A stretch of DNA of 15,415 bases, from contig JAPLUH010000527.1 in the NCBI GenBank assembly GCA_026397675.1, positions 1 through 15,415 on the forward strand. The letters run 5' to 3'. Within the stretch, counting starts at the first letter, position 1, and every line of letters starts with the position of its first letter. A program made the translations under genes and the position numbers. The notes beneath the pieces are model-generated. The model did not search any database. It worked only from the letters and a program-made list of their open reading frames with translations, and had not been told where the DNA came from. Positions 7,763-15,308 of the stretch are shown in pieces. This DNA comes from Verrucomicrobiota bacterium. GTDB taxonomy: Bacteria; Verrucomicrobiota; Verrucomicrobiia; Limisphaerales; UBA9464.

Positions 7763-10624
7763 ATGGGTGCGAGAACACTACTCCAGATTCTTGACTCACT
7801 GGGGCCTCGGCCAGAACGTCGTCTCATGCCACGCCCAAATCCCCAGTCCGGAGGAAAAACTCTGAAAGGGGGCAGAGTGCGTTTTCATCTGGGCACTGCC
7901 GGGTGGGATCGATGGCTTCGGTGCGCTCAGAAGCTTATCATCATTGGATGCCTCGCGGCCAGTTTCAAGGGGTCGGCTGCCGAGGTTCCGGTGGGTGAGG
8001 CCGAAGTGTGGTGGGCCTTCCGGCCTGTGGCCTCACCGCCGGTTCCTCAGGGGGCTAGCCCAAAGAACCTCGGGCCTGAGAATCCAATCGATGCGTTTGT
8101 TCGCCGAAGTCTCTCAGCCAAGTCGCTGAGTTTGAGTCCGCAGGCCAGCCCACGGGAACTACTGCGCCGCCTCCACATCGACCTGGTTGGATTACCTCCC
8201 ACACCCGAGGAGACGGCCGCCTTTGAGCGTGACGTTTCTCCGGAGGCCTGGGCTCGACGGGTCGATGCATTGCTAGCAAGTCCTCGCTATGGGGAGCGGT
8301 GGGGGCGTCATTGGTTGGATGTTGTCCGATTTGCTCAGAGCAATGGCTATGAGCGGGATGGTGAAAAACGGGAGGCCTGGCGCTACCGCGATTACGTCAT
8401 CCGGGCCTTCAATCAGGACAAGCCCTACGACCGCTTCATTCGAGAACAAATCGCCGGTGATGAATGGGCACCGAGTCTGGTGACTGCAACCGGTGGAGCG
8501 GGAGACGCCTGGAAAGACGCGGTGGTCGCCACCGGATTTTTGCGACTGGGTGTCCATGACGACGAGCCGGATGACAAACTCCAGGCCGAGTTCGACGAAC
8601 TGGATGACATTGTCGGAACCACCGGAGCGGCCTTCCTCGGAATGACCGTCGCGTGTGCCCGATGCCACGACCACAAATTTGACCCCATTCCCCAGCGCGA
8701 TTACTACGCGATGCTGGCCATCTTTCGCCCGCTTCATGTGGGAGTGAGCGGAGGGCCTGGTCTCGAATCGCCGGTGTTCGCTCCATTGGCCGCCCCGGCT
8801 GAAATTGTCGAATGGAAGGCCTCCCAAGACCGTCAACGCCGCGACTTGGAGACCCAACGAGCGGCTTCGACCGACGAGGCGGTCCGCAAGAACCTCAACC
8901 GACGCCTCGAGGCGCTCTCGAAGACCGAACCGCCCTTCGAATGGGCTCTGGCGGCCCGTGAACAGGCCGGACCGGCGACGCCCGTGCAAGTGCTCGCCCG
9001 CGGTAATCCCCGGTCTCCGGGAGCGGAGGTGTCGCCTGGATTTTTGAGGGCGGCGGGTGGAGGGGATGCTCCGGTCGGGAAGGCGGGATTGCCCACGGCC
9101 AGTCGCCGTCAGGCCTTGGCTGACTGGATCGCCAGCCCCGCCAACCCGCTGACGGCCCGGGTTCTGGTGAACCGGATTTGGCATCACCACTTCGGTCGGG
9201 GATTAGTCCGAACCACGACAGACTTTGGGCGCGTGGGTAGCCTTCCGACGCACCCAGAGCTCTTAGACTGGTTAGCGGTCGAGTTCGTTCGTCAGGGATG
9301 GTCACTGAAGGCGCTCCATCGACTCATCCTGACTTCGGCTACCTGGATGCAATCGTCGCGAATTCCGAATCCGGCGGCGTTTGAGGCCGATCCGGCCAAT
9401 GAACTGCTTTGGCGCCAGAACTTACGACGCCTCGACGCCGAGGCCCTCCGAGACACGCTACTTTCGGTCTCTGGCTCGTTGAATTTAGAGACGGGTGGGC
9501 GAGGTTTTTTCCCGGCGCTCAGTGGCGAGGTGTTGGCAGGCGGCTCACGGCCGGGCACCGACTGGCAAGTGTCCGGCCCGGGTGAGCGGGCCCGACGCAG
9601 TGTCTACGCGTACATCCGGCGCACCTCCATGGTGCCTATGTTTGAGGCTTTTGATTACAGCAACGCCACCTCGCCATTGTCCGAACGCCCCACTACCACG
9701 GTCGCTCCGCAGGCCCTGATGCTCTTGAATGACGCCTTTGTTCAGGAGCAGGCGGGCGCGCTGGCCCATCGGGTGCGGAGGGCTGGCGGACCGGGCGCGA
9801 GCGATGGGTTACTCTTGCAGCAGGCCTGGACTCGAGTCACAGGCCGAACGCCCCAGCCCGAGGAGGTAGCCCAGATGTCTGAATTCCTGTCCCGTCAGAC
9901 CACGGTGTGGGAGGGGCTGCGCCACCGCTTGTCATTCCGGCCCGATGTGCCCGACACCTTGTCCGTGCCTTATTTCAACGCGCTTCCGGCCGAGCGCTTC
10001 CTGGTACCGCCCAGTCTTGGGTGGGAATCTTACAAGGGTCGCTGGCCCCGCGAGTACGAGGGCAACAAGGCTCTGGAGCCCGGGCGGGGGCCCTTCGCTC
10101 TTTGGCGTGGCACCACGATGAGCGATGGAGAATTAACTGTGGACCTTGCGCCCCAGGTGGGTTGTTCGCAGGTGAGTCTCCTCATGCGTTGTTCAGTTCT
10201 ACCCGGCGAGTCTGACGAGAGTGGGTTGGAATTGGTCTTTGAGCCACGGGAGGGCCGCCTGGTTGTGCGCCAACTGACCGCCACCTCGGCAGTCCCGATC
10301 GCCTCCTGCGGCGGTGTTTTCCTTCGGGGCGATCGATTGCCTGTCCGCATCCGCCTTGAAGGGGAGCGTTTGGCGGTTTTTCTGGGTGATGAACCGGCGT
10401 CCACGTTGCAGGCCATCGTCCGATCGGGAGGGCCGGCTTCCGGGCGTCTGGGCGTCCGTGCTTGGGGATCGGGTGTCAGCCTCGACCGATTCCGTTGGAC
10501 GCCTTTGGGCGGTGTGACCCAGCCCCTCTGGCCTGAACTCCCCCACGATTGGGCCCGTCACCGGGCTTTTGAGAGCGCCTGTCTCCTCCTGCTTAACCTC
10601 AACGAAGTGGCCTATGTCGACTAA
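7763..10624 (+). CDS. PSD1-type protein, DUF1549 + DUF1553, with inserted C-terminal module
   Basis: Large exported protein of the DUF1549/DUF1553 family, abundant in Planctomycetota and Verrucomicrobiota and of unknown biochemical function. An N-terminal signal is visible (basic, then KLIIIGCLAAS, cleavage near GSAA). DUF1549 spans about 105-320 (LRRLHIDLVGLPPTPEE, SPRYGERWGRHWLDVVRFA) and includes a CxxCH at 298-302 (CARCHDHKFDP), compatible with heme or metal binding. DUF1553 begins near 448 (RQALADWIASPANPLTARVLVNRIW). The N-terminal planctomycete cytochrome c domain seen in many relatives is absent. Between the normal end of the helical region (about 720) and the family's closing motif (LLLLNLNEVAYVD) lie about 200 residues of beta-rich sequence. 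Numbering is from the ATG at 7763; a GTG at 7877, preceded by AAAGGGGG, may be the real start and gives 915 residues. It overlaps the DUF1501 gene by 11 nt. Confidence 0.88.
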   Translation: MGARTLLQILDSLGPRPERRLMPRPNPQSGGKTLKGGRVRFHLGTAGWDRWLRCAQKLIIIGCLAASFKGSAAEVPVGEAEVWWAFRPVASPPVPQGASPKNLGPENPIDAFVRRSLSAKSLSLSPQASPRELLRRLHIDLVGLPPTPEETAAFERDVSPEAWARRVDALLASPRYGERWGRHWLDVVRFAQSNGYERDGEKREAWRYRDYVIRAFNQDKPYDRFIREQIAGDEWAPSLVTATGGAGDAWKDAVVATGFLRLGVHDDEPDDKLQAEFDELDDIVGTTGAAFLGMTVACARCHDHKFDPIPQRDYYAMLAIFRPLHVGVSGGPGLESPVFAPLAAPAEIVEWKASQDRQRRDLETQRAASTDEAVRKNLNRRLEALSKTEPPFEWALAAREQAGPATPVQVLARGNPRSPGAEVSPGFLRAAGGGDAPVGKAGLPTASRRQALADWIASPANPLTARVLVNRIWHHHFGRGLVRTTTDFGRVGSLPTHPELLDWLAVEFVRQGWSLKALHRLILTSATWMQSSRIPNPAAFEADPANELLWRQNLRRLDAEALRDTLLSVSGSLNLETGGRGFFPALSGEVLAGGSRPGTDWQVSGPGERARRSVYAYIRRTSMVPMFEAFDYSNATSPLSERPTTTVAPQALMLLNDAFVQEQAGALAHRVRRAGGPGASDGLLLQQAWTRVTGRTPQPEEVAQMSEFLSRQTTVWEGLRHRLSFRPDVPDTLSVPYFNALPAERFLVPPSLGWESYKGRWPREYEGNKALEPGRGPFALWRGTTMSDGELTVDLAPQVGCSQVSLLMRCSVLPGESDESGLELVFEPREGRLVVRQLTATSAVPIASCGGVFLRGDRLPVRIRLEGERLAVFLGDEPASTLQAIVRSGGPASGRLGVRAWGSGVSLDRFRWTPLGGVTQPLWPELPHDWARHRAFESACLLLLNLNEVAYVD

Positions 10625-12101
10625 CTCCCGCCCTCAGAACCAGCCCGTTTGCTCAGGTTCGCGCCGCGATTTTTTGGCTCAGTTCGGTGCAGGCTTCACC
10701 AGCTTGGCTCTCTCCGGAATGCTCGAGGCCGACGGGTTCTTTGCGCGCCCCGACGTGGCAGCCAGCGTGTCGTCAGATCCGATGCGCGTGAAACCGCCCC
10801 ATCTTCCGACGAAGGCCAAGGCCTGCATTTTTCTCTTCATGTACGGAGGTCCCTCGCAAATGGACCTCTTCGACTACAAGCCGGAATTGAACCGTCGCCA
10901 CGGTCAGACTGCGTCGCTCGAACAGCGCCGCCGCGACGTGAAGCCTGGAACCTTGCTCGGTTCCAAGCGGACGTTCCGTCAGTGCGGTCAGTCGGGTTTG
11001 TGGTGCAGCGATGTGCTGCCGCATCTCTCGGCGCACATGGACAAGTTGGCCGTCATCAAGTCGCTCTACGCCGACTCCTTCGCCCACGGCTCGGCCATGA
11101 TCCAGATGAACAGCGGGCGGGTGTTGCAAGGGTGGCCGTCGATGGGTTCCTGGATGTCCTATGGTCTGGGCTCAGCCAACGCCAACTTGCCGGGCTACGT
11201 GGTCATGCTCGATCCGCGCGGCGGACCCATTAGTGGTTCGGCCAATTGGTCCAGCGGATTCATGCCTGCCGCTTACCAGGGGACCGTGTTCCGGGCTTCG
11301 GGAAATCCCATCCTGAACTTGGATCCGGCGGACGGCTCACCGACCGAGGTTCAGCGTGACACCATCTCCACCCTCAACGCTCTTAATGCCGGGCACTTGG
11401 CCTCGCGTCCCGGCTTCAGTGAACTTCAGGCCCGAATCGCGAGCTATGAGCTGGCCTTTAAACTCCAGCGCAGCGCCCCGGACGCCCTCGACTTGTCGCA
11501 GGAATCGGCCGCTACGTTGGAGAGCTATGGCGTGAACCAGTCGCGCCCTGACGATCACCCGCTAGCCCTCGGGCCCGCGCCCTTCGGTCGCCAATGCCTT
11601 ATTGCCCGTCGACTGGTCGAGCGGGGTGTTCGCTTCATTCAGATTTACCACGGCGGCGGACATCAGCAGCAGAACTGGGATGCCCACAACGGCGTGGAAG
11701 AAAACCTCCGCATCCATGGGCCGGAAATCGACCGCCCGATCGCTGCCCTCTTGGCCGATCTCGAGCAACGAGGGCTCCTCGATTCGACGTTGATCGTTTG
11801 GGGCGGCGAGTTTGGCCGGCAGGCTGTCTCGCAGGGCGGCAACGGCGGCCGCGACCACAATCCCAAAGGTTTCACCTACTGGATGGCCGGCGGGGGCGTC
11901 CGTGGCGGTACCAGCTATGGCGAGACCGACGAACTCGGTCATGAGGCCGCCGTGGATCGCCATCACATCCGCGACTTGCATGCCACCATCTTGCACCTCA
12001 TGGGGTTGGATCCCCAGCGGCTCACGTATTTTTACGGCGGCCTCGACCAAAAATTGACCGGCGTGGTGGAGCCTGAGGTCATCCGGCGCATCTTGGCCTA
12101 G
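10614..12101 (+). CDS. DUF1501 protein, Tat-exported, alkaline-phosphatase-superfamily-like
   Basis: DUF1501 protein, the usual genomic partner of DUF1549/DUF1553 proteins. From the ATG at 10614 it has 495 residues and starts with a textbook twin-arginine signal, SRRDFLAQFG (R17-R18), followed by a hydrophobic stretch. It is therefore exported folded, presumably with a cofactor or metal. The body shows family landmarks: MYGGPSQMDLFDYKP, the MDKLAVIKSL and FAHGSAMIQMNSGR segments, and near the end LIVWGGEFGR plus GRDHNPKGFTYWMAGGGVRGG. The last group resembles the metal-binding region of sulfatase/alkaline-phosphatase-like enzymes; this relation is from family knowledge, and the activity is unproven. 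A longer in-frame start at 10569 would lie inside the upstream gene and spoil the signal, so I reject it. Translation is probably coupled to the PSD1 gene. Confidence 0.9.
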   Translation: MSTNSRPQNQPVCSGSRRDFLAQFGAGFTSLALSGMLEADGFFARPDVAASVSSDPMRVKPPHLPTKAKACIFLFMYGGPSQMDLFDYKPELNRRHGQTASLEQRRRDVKPGTLLGSKRTFRQCGQSGLWCSDVLPHLSAHMDKLAVIKSLYADSFAHGSAMIQMNSGRVLQGWPSMGSWMSYGLGSANANLPGYVVMLDPRGGPISGSANWSSGFMPAAYQGTVFRASGNPILNLDPADGSPTEVQRDTISTLNALNAGHLASRPGFSELQARIASYELAFKLQRSAPDALDLSQESAATLESYGVNQSRPDDHPLALGPAPFGRQCLIARRLVERGVRFIQIYHGGGHQQQNWDAHNGVEENLRIHGPEIDRPIAALLADLEQRGLLDSTLIVWGGEFGRQAVSQGGNGGRDHNPKGFTYWMAGGGVRGGTSYGETDELGHEAAVDRHHIRDLHATILHLMGLDPQRLTYFYGGLDQKLTGVVEPEVIRRILA

Positions 12102-12127
12102 CTGAGTTTGGACCGGTCTGGTTTCGC

Positions 12128-12147
12128 TCAGAACGGGTCAGAACGGG
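12128..12147 (+). repeat. Two tandem copies of a 10-bp unit
   Basis: TCAGAACGGG occurs twice in direct succession (12128-12137, 12138-12147), just after the DUF1501 stop. There are only two copies and no evident role; it could be a chance duplication. Confidence 0.5.
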
Positions 12148-12170
12148 TAGGATCGCCGGTTAAAAAACAA

Positions 12171-12205
12171 AAAACCCTCGGAAACGTAATGTTTCCGAGG
12201 GTTTT
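12171..12205 (-). terminator. Strong intrinsic terminator of the tRNA operon
   Basis: Perfect 15-bp inverted repeat, arms 12171-12185 and 12191-12205, with a 5-nt loop (GTAAT). On the minus strand the stem is followed by a long T-rich run (opposite 12163-12170, mostly A's), giving a classic intrinsic terminator 3 bp after the tRNA-Glu CCA end. The arms also end in TTTT on the plus strand, so it may work for DUF1501 as well. Confidence 0.88.
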
Positions 12206-12208
12206 AAA

Positions 12209-12283
12209 TGGCGACCCCACGGGGAATCGAACCCCGGTTACTGCCGTGAAAGGGCGGTGTCCTAACCGCTAGACGATGGGGTC
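12209..12283 (-). tRNA. tRNA-Glu (anticodon UUC)
   Basis: The minus strand folds as a full cloverleaf: acceptor GACCCCA/TGGGGTC, D-arm with AGCGGTTAGGAC, anticodon loop CTTTCAC with anticodon TTC, and T-arm with the GGTTCGATTCC core. The discriminator is G and the CCA end is encoded in the DNA. Length is 75 nt including CCA. It is second in transcription order after tRNA-Lys, with 83 bp between them. Confidence 0.97.
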
Positions 12284-12366
12284 TAAAAGAGCGGCGTGTC
12301 TTTCGCAGACTATCGCCATAATTGTCACGCTATAAATTCGTACTTTAAACTTACGCCATAAATAAC

Positions 12367-12441
12367 TGGTGGGTCGGCAGGGATTTGAACCCTGGACCAA
12401 CGGCTTAAAAGGCCGCTGCTCTACCGCTGAGCTACCGACCC
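12367..12441 (-). tRNA. tRNA-Lys (anticodon UUU)
   Basis: Complete cloverleaf on the minus strand: acceptor GGGTCGG/CCGACCC, D-arm TAGCTCAGCGGTAGAGCA, anticodon loop CTTTTAA with anticodon TTT, T-arm GGGTTCAAATCCC, discriminator A and an encoded CCA. It closely resembles bacterial tRNA-Lys(UUU). It is first in a two-tRNA transcript; the 83-bp spacer to tRNA-Glu is AT-rich and holds nothing else I can identify. Confidence 0.97.
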
Positions 12442-12459
12442 GCCATAAAGCGGATGCGC

Positions 12460-12487
12460 AAGGTATCGGGCTCAGTGTCGGCGGCAA
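12460..12487 (-). promoter_or_regulatory. Possible tRNA operon promoter
   Basis: On the minus strand TTGCCG (12487-12482) and TACCTT (12465-12460) are separated by 16 bp. They sit about 20 bp before the tRNA-Lys 5' end, the right distance for a stable-RNA promoter. The -10 match is poor. Confidence 0.3.
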
Positions 12488-12613
12488 GGAGTCTTTTCAG
12501 AAGACTTTGCAATAATGCGTGGGCAGCGGCAGTCGGAGGGTCTCTTTCGAGGGTTCGGGTGGGGTTTCTCGAAGGGGTCTTCGGCATCATGCCGTGAGCG
12601 ATGCATAGTTCGT

Positions 12614-12626
12614 GATAAAATTTATC
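12614..12626. promoter_or_regulatory. 13-bp palindrome, possible operator/promoter upstream of Gfo/Idh gene
   Basis: GATAAA-A-TTTATC is a perfect palindrome about 70 bp before the oxidoreductase ATG, in an otherwise GC-rich gap. It contains TAAAAT, which could serve as a -10, but no good -35 lies upstream. The rest of the 255-bp gap (12442-12696) holds only a 6-bp hairpin at 12490-12506 and no gene I trust. Confidence 0.3.
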
Positions 12627-12696
12627 CGAGTTTCTGGGAGGCAAGCTTGACGCAGAGGGCTGAATTTCGGACCAAGAGTGTCGTCACTTCCCAGTC

Positions 12697-13998
12697 ATGA
12701 ATTCACCACTCGAGAACCGCCGGGACTTTCTCAAGTCCAGTTCAACCGCCGCAGCCCTGTCATTTGCCGCGCCGGCCCTGCTGATGCGAGATCGCGCTTT
12801 TGCCGCCAACTCCGACACCCTTCGCATCGGCCTTGTGGGCTGCGGCGGGCGGGGCACCGGTGCCGCTGGCAATGCGCTGGAGGCCGACAAGAACTTGGTC
12901 CTCGTGGCCATGGGCGATGCCTTTGAGGATCAGATGAAGCAGAGCCACTCCAGCTTGGACAAGCAGTTCCCCGGCCGCGTGCAGGTGGAGCCCTCCAAGC
13001 GCTTCGTCGGTCTTGACGCCTACCAGAAGGTGATCGACGCCGGTGTGGACGTGGTGTTGCTGGCCTCGCCTCCGGGATTCCGTCCCACCCACCTGCGTTA
13101 TGCGGTCGAGAAGAAGAAGCACATCTTCTGCGAGAAGCCGATGGCCACTGACAGCGCTGGTATTCGTCACGTGATGGAGTCGGTCCGCATGTCCAAGGAA
13201 GCGAAGCTCAATCTGGTGGCGGGCTACTGCTGGCGCTATTCCCTCCCGCAGCGCGAGTTCTTCAAGCGCATCAACGAGGGTGAGATTGGTGAGGTCTTGG
13301 CCATGTACGGCACTTACCTGACTGGCCCCGTGAAGCCGATGCAGGCTCCTTCGCAACGCAAGGAGGGCGTGGGTGACCTCGAGTGGCAGATGCGCAACTG
13401 GATGAACTTCACCTGGTTGGCCGGCGACGGCTACGTCGAGCAGTGCATCCATACCGTGGACAAGATGATGTGGGCCTTCGGTGACAAGCCGCCGGCCAAG
13501 GTCGTCGCCAACGGCGGACGCGTGCACCCGAACTACGAGGGCAACATTTTCGATCACATGACAGCCACCTACGAGTGGGCCAATGGTGCTCGGGGTGTCA
13601 TCGCCCAGCGCCAGATCGCCAACTGCTACAGCGACAACAGCGACTACGTGCTCGGCGGTAAAGGCAAGGGATGGAACGGTTGGTCCAACTCGTATTTCAA
13701 GAGCGCCGACGGTTCAAACGGCTGGCGTTATCGCGGTGAGAAGCCCGACATGTATGTGGTCGAGCACCAGCACCTCTACAAGGCCATCCGCAACGGTGAG
13801 TTGCACAATGACGGTGACCGTATGGTGAACAGCACGCTGGCTGGCATCATGGGGCGCTTGGCCGCCTACACCGGTCAGGAAGTGACATGGGAGCAGGCGC
13901 TCAACTCCCAGATTAAGCTCGTTCCGGACAATATGTCCTGGGACATGAAGCTGCCGATCGAGCCGCTGCCGATTCCGGGTAAGACCAAATTGTCTTAA
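12697..13998 (+). CDS. Tat-exported Gfo/Idh/MocA family oxidoreductase
   Basis: NAD(P)-dependent oxidoreductase of the Gfo/Idh/MocA family, typically acting on sugars, inositols or their keto forms. The 433-residue protein starts with a twin-arginine signal, NRRDFLKSS (R8-R9), with cleavage near AFA at 36. It is therefore exported folded with its nucleotide, as in Zymomonas glucose-fructose oxidoreductase. The Rossmann motif is GLVGCGGRGTG (45-55). The family's EKP catalytic-site motif is E146-K147-P148 (FCEKPMATD), and the C-terminal domain carries CIHTVDKM, with H252 and D255 in the position of the catalytic His/Asp region. Substrate is unknown. A strong hairpin follows the stop, and a TIM-barrel sugar-isomerase-like gene lies 119 bp downstream, suggesting linked sugar chemistry. 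The ATG at 12697 lacks a clear ribosome site, but the Tat motif directly after it supports this start. Confidence 0.92.
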   Translation: MNSPLENRRDFLKSSSTAAALSFAAPALLMRDRAFAANSDTLRIGLVGCGGRGTGAAGNALEADKNLVLVAMGDAFEDQMKQSHSSLDKQFPGRVQVEPSKRFVGLDAYQKVIDAGVDVVLLASPPGFRPTHLRYAVEKKKHIFCEKPMATDSAGIRHVMESVRMSKEAKLNLVAGYCWRYSLPQREFFKRINEGEIGEVLAMYGTYLTGPVKPMQAPSQRKEGVGDLEWQMRNWMNFTWLAGDGYVEQCIHTVDKMMWAFGDKPPAKVVANGGRVHPNYEGNIFDHMTATYEWANGARGVIAQRQIANCYSDNSDYVLGGKGKGWNGWSNSYFKSADGSNGWRYRGEKPDMYVVEHQHLYKAIRNGELHNDGDRMVNSTLAGIMGRLAAYTGQEVTWEQALNSQIKLVPDNMSWDMKLPIEPLPIPGKTKLS

Positions 13999-14007
13999 TC
14001 TCAACCG

Positions 14008-14045
14008 AAGACCAACTGGGCTTTTTATCGGGCCCAGTTGGTCTT
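14008..14045 (+). terminator. Hairpin terminator after the Gfo/Idh gene
   Basis: Perfect 14-bp stem, arms 14008-14021 and 14032-14045, with a 10-nt loop, starting 10 bp after the stop codon. The following T content is modest (TGTCT), so efficiency is uncertain; it may attenuate rather than block transcription into the next gene. Confidence 0.7.
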
Positions 14046-14117
14046 TGTCTCGTCGGTCTCTTCCTTGTTCGTTCCGGATCCGTTGGTTTCAACCCCCGTT
14101 TAGAGTTCTTCATTGTC

Positions 14118-14993
14118 ATGAATCGCCGTCATTTTCTCCAGGCCGCCGCCCTCCTCGGAGCCTCCGTGCCCGCCTTCGCGCAGGCCGGCCCGAAGCGCAA
14201 GATCCTCAAGGGAATCATGTGGGGCACCGTTGGGGTTCCTGGTTCGGTGATGCAGAAAATGGAGGCGGTTAAGGCGGCGGGCTTTGACGGGGTGGAGCCG
14301 ATGGGCGGCATGGACAATGCCGAGATGAACGCCGCCCTGAAGGCCACCGGTCTCAAGGCCGGCTCTGTGTGTTGCCACACGCATTGGGCCAAGCCCCTGT
14401 CCGATCCGAATCCGGCCGTTCGCGAGGTCGGGGTTGAGGGTCTTAAGCTGTCGCTGCGCGATGCCAAGGCCTACGGCGCTCCGGCGGTGCTGCTAGTGCC
14501 CGCCGTCGTGAATGCATCCATTAGTTACGCCGACGCGTACACCCGCTCCCAAGCCGAGATCCGCAAGGTGGTGCCGCTGGCCGAGGAGTTGGGCGTGAAG
14601 ATCGCCATCGAGAACGTCTGGAATAATTTCCTCCTGAGCCCGCTGGAGGCCGCCCGCTATATCGATGAATTCAAGAGCCCCATGGTGGGCTGGCACCTCG
14701 ATGTCGGTAACCTCATCCACTACGGATGGCCCGAACAGTGGGTTCGCATCTTGGGCAAGCGCATCGCGACGCTGCACATTAAGGAGTATAGCCGGACTAA
14801 GTCTGACAAGCAGGGCAAGTGGGCGGGCTTCGATGCCGAGTTCCTCAAGGGCGACAACAACTGGCCCGCGGTAATGAAGGCCATCGACGAGATCGGTTAT
14901 CATGGGTGGGGCATCGCCGAACAGGGAGGCGCTGGCTCTCCGGAGGGGCTCAAGAAGCTCTCCACCGAGATGGACCAGATCTTCGCCTCCTAA
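14118..14993 (+). CDS. Tat-exported sugar phosphate isomerase/epimerase-like TIM-barrel protein
   Basis: Xylose-isomerase-like TIM barrel (AP endonuclease 2 family), the group that holds hydroxypyruvate isomerase, tagatose epimerases and keto-sugar isomerases. The 291-residue protein opens with a short twin-arginine signal, NRRHFLQAA (R3-R4), with cleavage near AFA at 21. Candidate metal ligands appear in the expected order at the strand ends: E165 (AIENVW), D195 (HLDVGN, with H193), H220 (LHIKEY) and E268 (IAEQG). No phosphate-sugar specificity can be inferred; exported relatives are more likely to act on unphosphorylated or keto sugars. Its partner is probably the upstream oxidoreductase: oxidise at one carbon, then isomerise or epimerise. 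The start is fixed by the Tat motif; the stop is TAA at 14991-14993. Confidence 0.9.
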   Translation: MNRRHFLQAAALLGASVPAFAQAGPKRKILKGIMWGTVGVPGSVMQKMEAVKAAGFDGVEPMGGMDNAEMNAALKATGLKAGSVCCHTHWAKPLSDPNPAVREVGVEGLKLSLRDAKAYGAPAVLLVPAVVNASISYADAYTRSQAEIRKVVPLAEELGVKIAIENVWNNFLLSPLEAARYIDEFKSPMVGWHLDVGNLIHYGWPEQWVRILGKRIATLHIKEYSRTKSDKQGKWAGFDAEFLKGDNNWPAVMKAIDEIGYHGWGIAEQGGAGSPEGLKKLSTEMDQIFAS

Positions 14994-15308
14994 AGTCGGG
15001 GAAGGAAACGGCTTTTGACCGCTACAGCGCCCCGCGGACTCGGCAATGGGCGCAAGGTTTGATCCCGGGGCAGGGGGGCTGATTGTCGGAAAAGATTGTG
15101 GAAGCCGAGCGGTGGCTCCGGCTGCGGCTCAAGGATGAATCTTTGGAGGCTTTCGAACCCTTTGGCGCATTCGGGACTTTCAGCGGAGTCGTGATGCTCG
15201 ACCGCTGACGAATCCCGTTTCGAAGGCTCGGGACCACGAATGAAGGCATTGAACAACCCTCACGGACGTCGGACAGATTTTCGGATTCCATCACTTCACT
15301 TCATCGCC
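14994..15308. other. 315-bp non-coding stretch with three possible hairpins
   Basis: I see no credible gene here. Small open frames on the minus strand have no family features and mutually overlap. Three inverted repeats stand out. The first, 15027-15053, has GCGCCC/GGGCGC arms. The second, 15103-15123, has AGCCG-AGC pairing with GCT-CGGCT around one bulged C and a GGTG loop. The third, 15180-15208, has TCAGCG and GTCG pairing with CGAC and CGCTGA, 10 bp with a 2-nt bulge. None is followed by a good T run. It could be a structured untranslated leader, a small RNA or a dispersed repeat. Confidence 0.4.

Noticed and set aside
8273..9190. 305-codon open frame on the minus strand inside the PSD1 gene
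   Set aside because: Long antisense frames are common in GC-rich genes; the plus frame has clear DUF1549/DUF1553 motifs and this one has none.
7680..10624. 11-bp ATGTCGACTAA at both 7680-7690 and 10614-10624, as if a PSD1 gene end had been duplicated
   Set aside because: Matches of this length are expected by chance in a 15-kb window, and the flanks do not match.
12546..12573. TTCGAG/CTCGAA inverted repeat upstream of the Gfo/Idh gene
   Set aside because: Only 6 bp with a 16-nt loop; not distinguishable from chance.
12432..12644. 70-codon open frame on the minus strand before tRNA-Lys
   Set aside because: TTG start, runs into the tRNA gene, and no recognisable features; more likely tRNA leader sequence.
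12760..13557. 265-codon open frame on the minus strand inside the Gfo/Idh gene
   Set aside because: Antisense shadow; the plus frame has Tat, Rossmann and EKP motifs.
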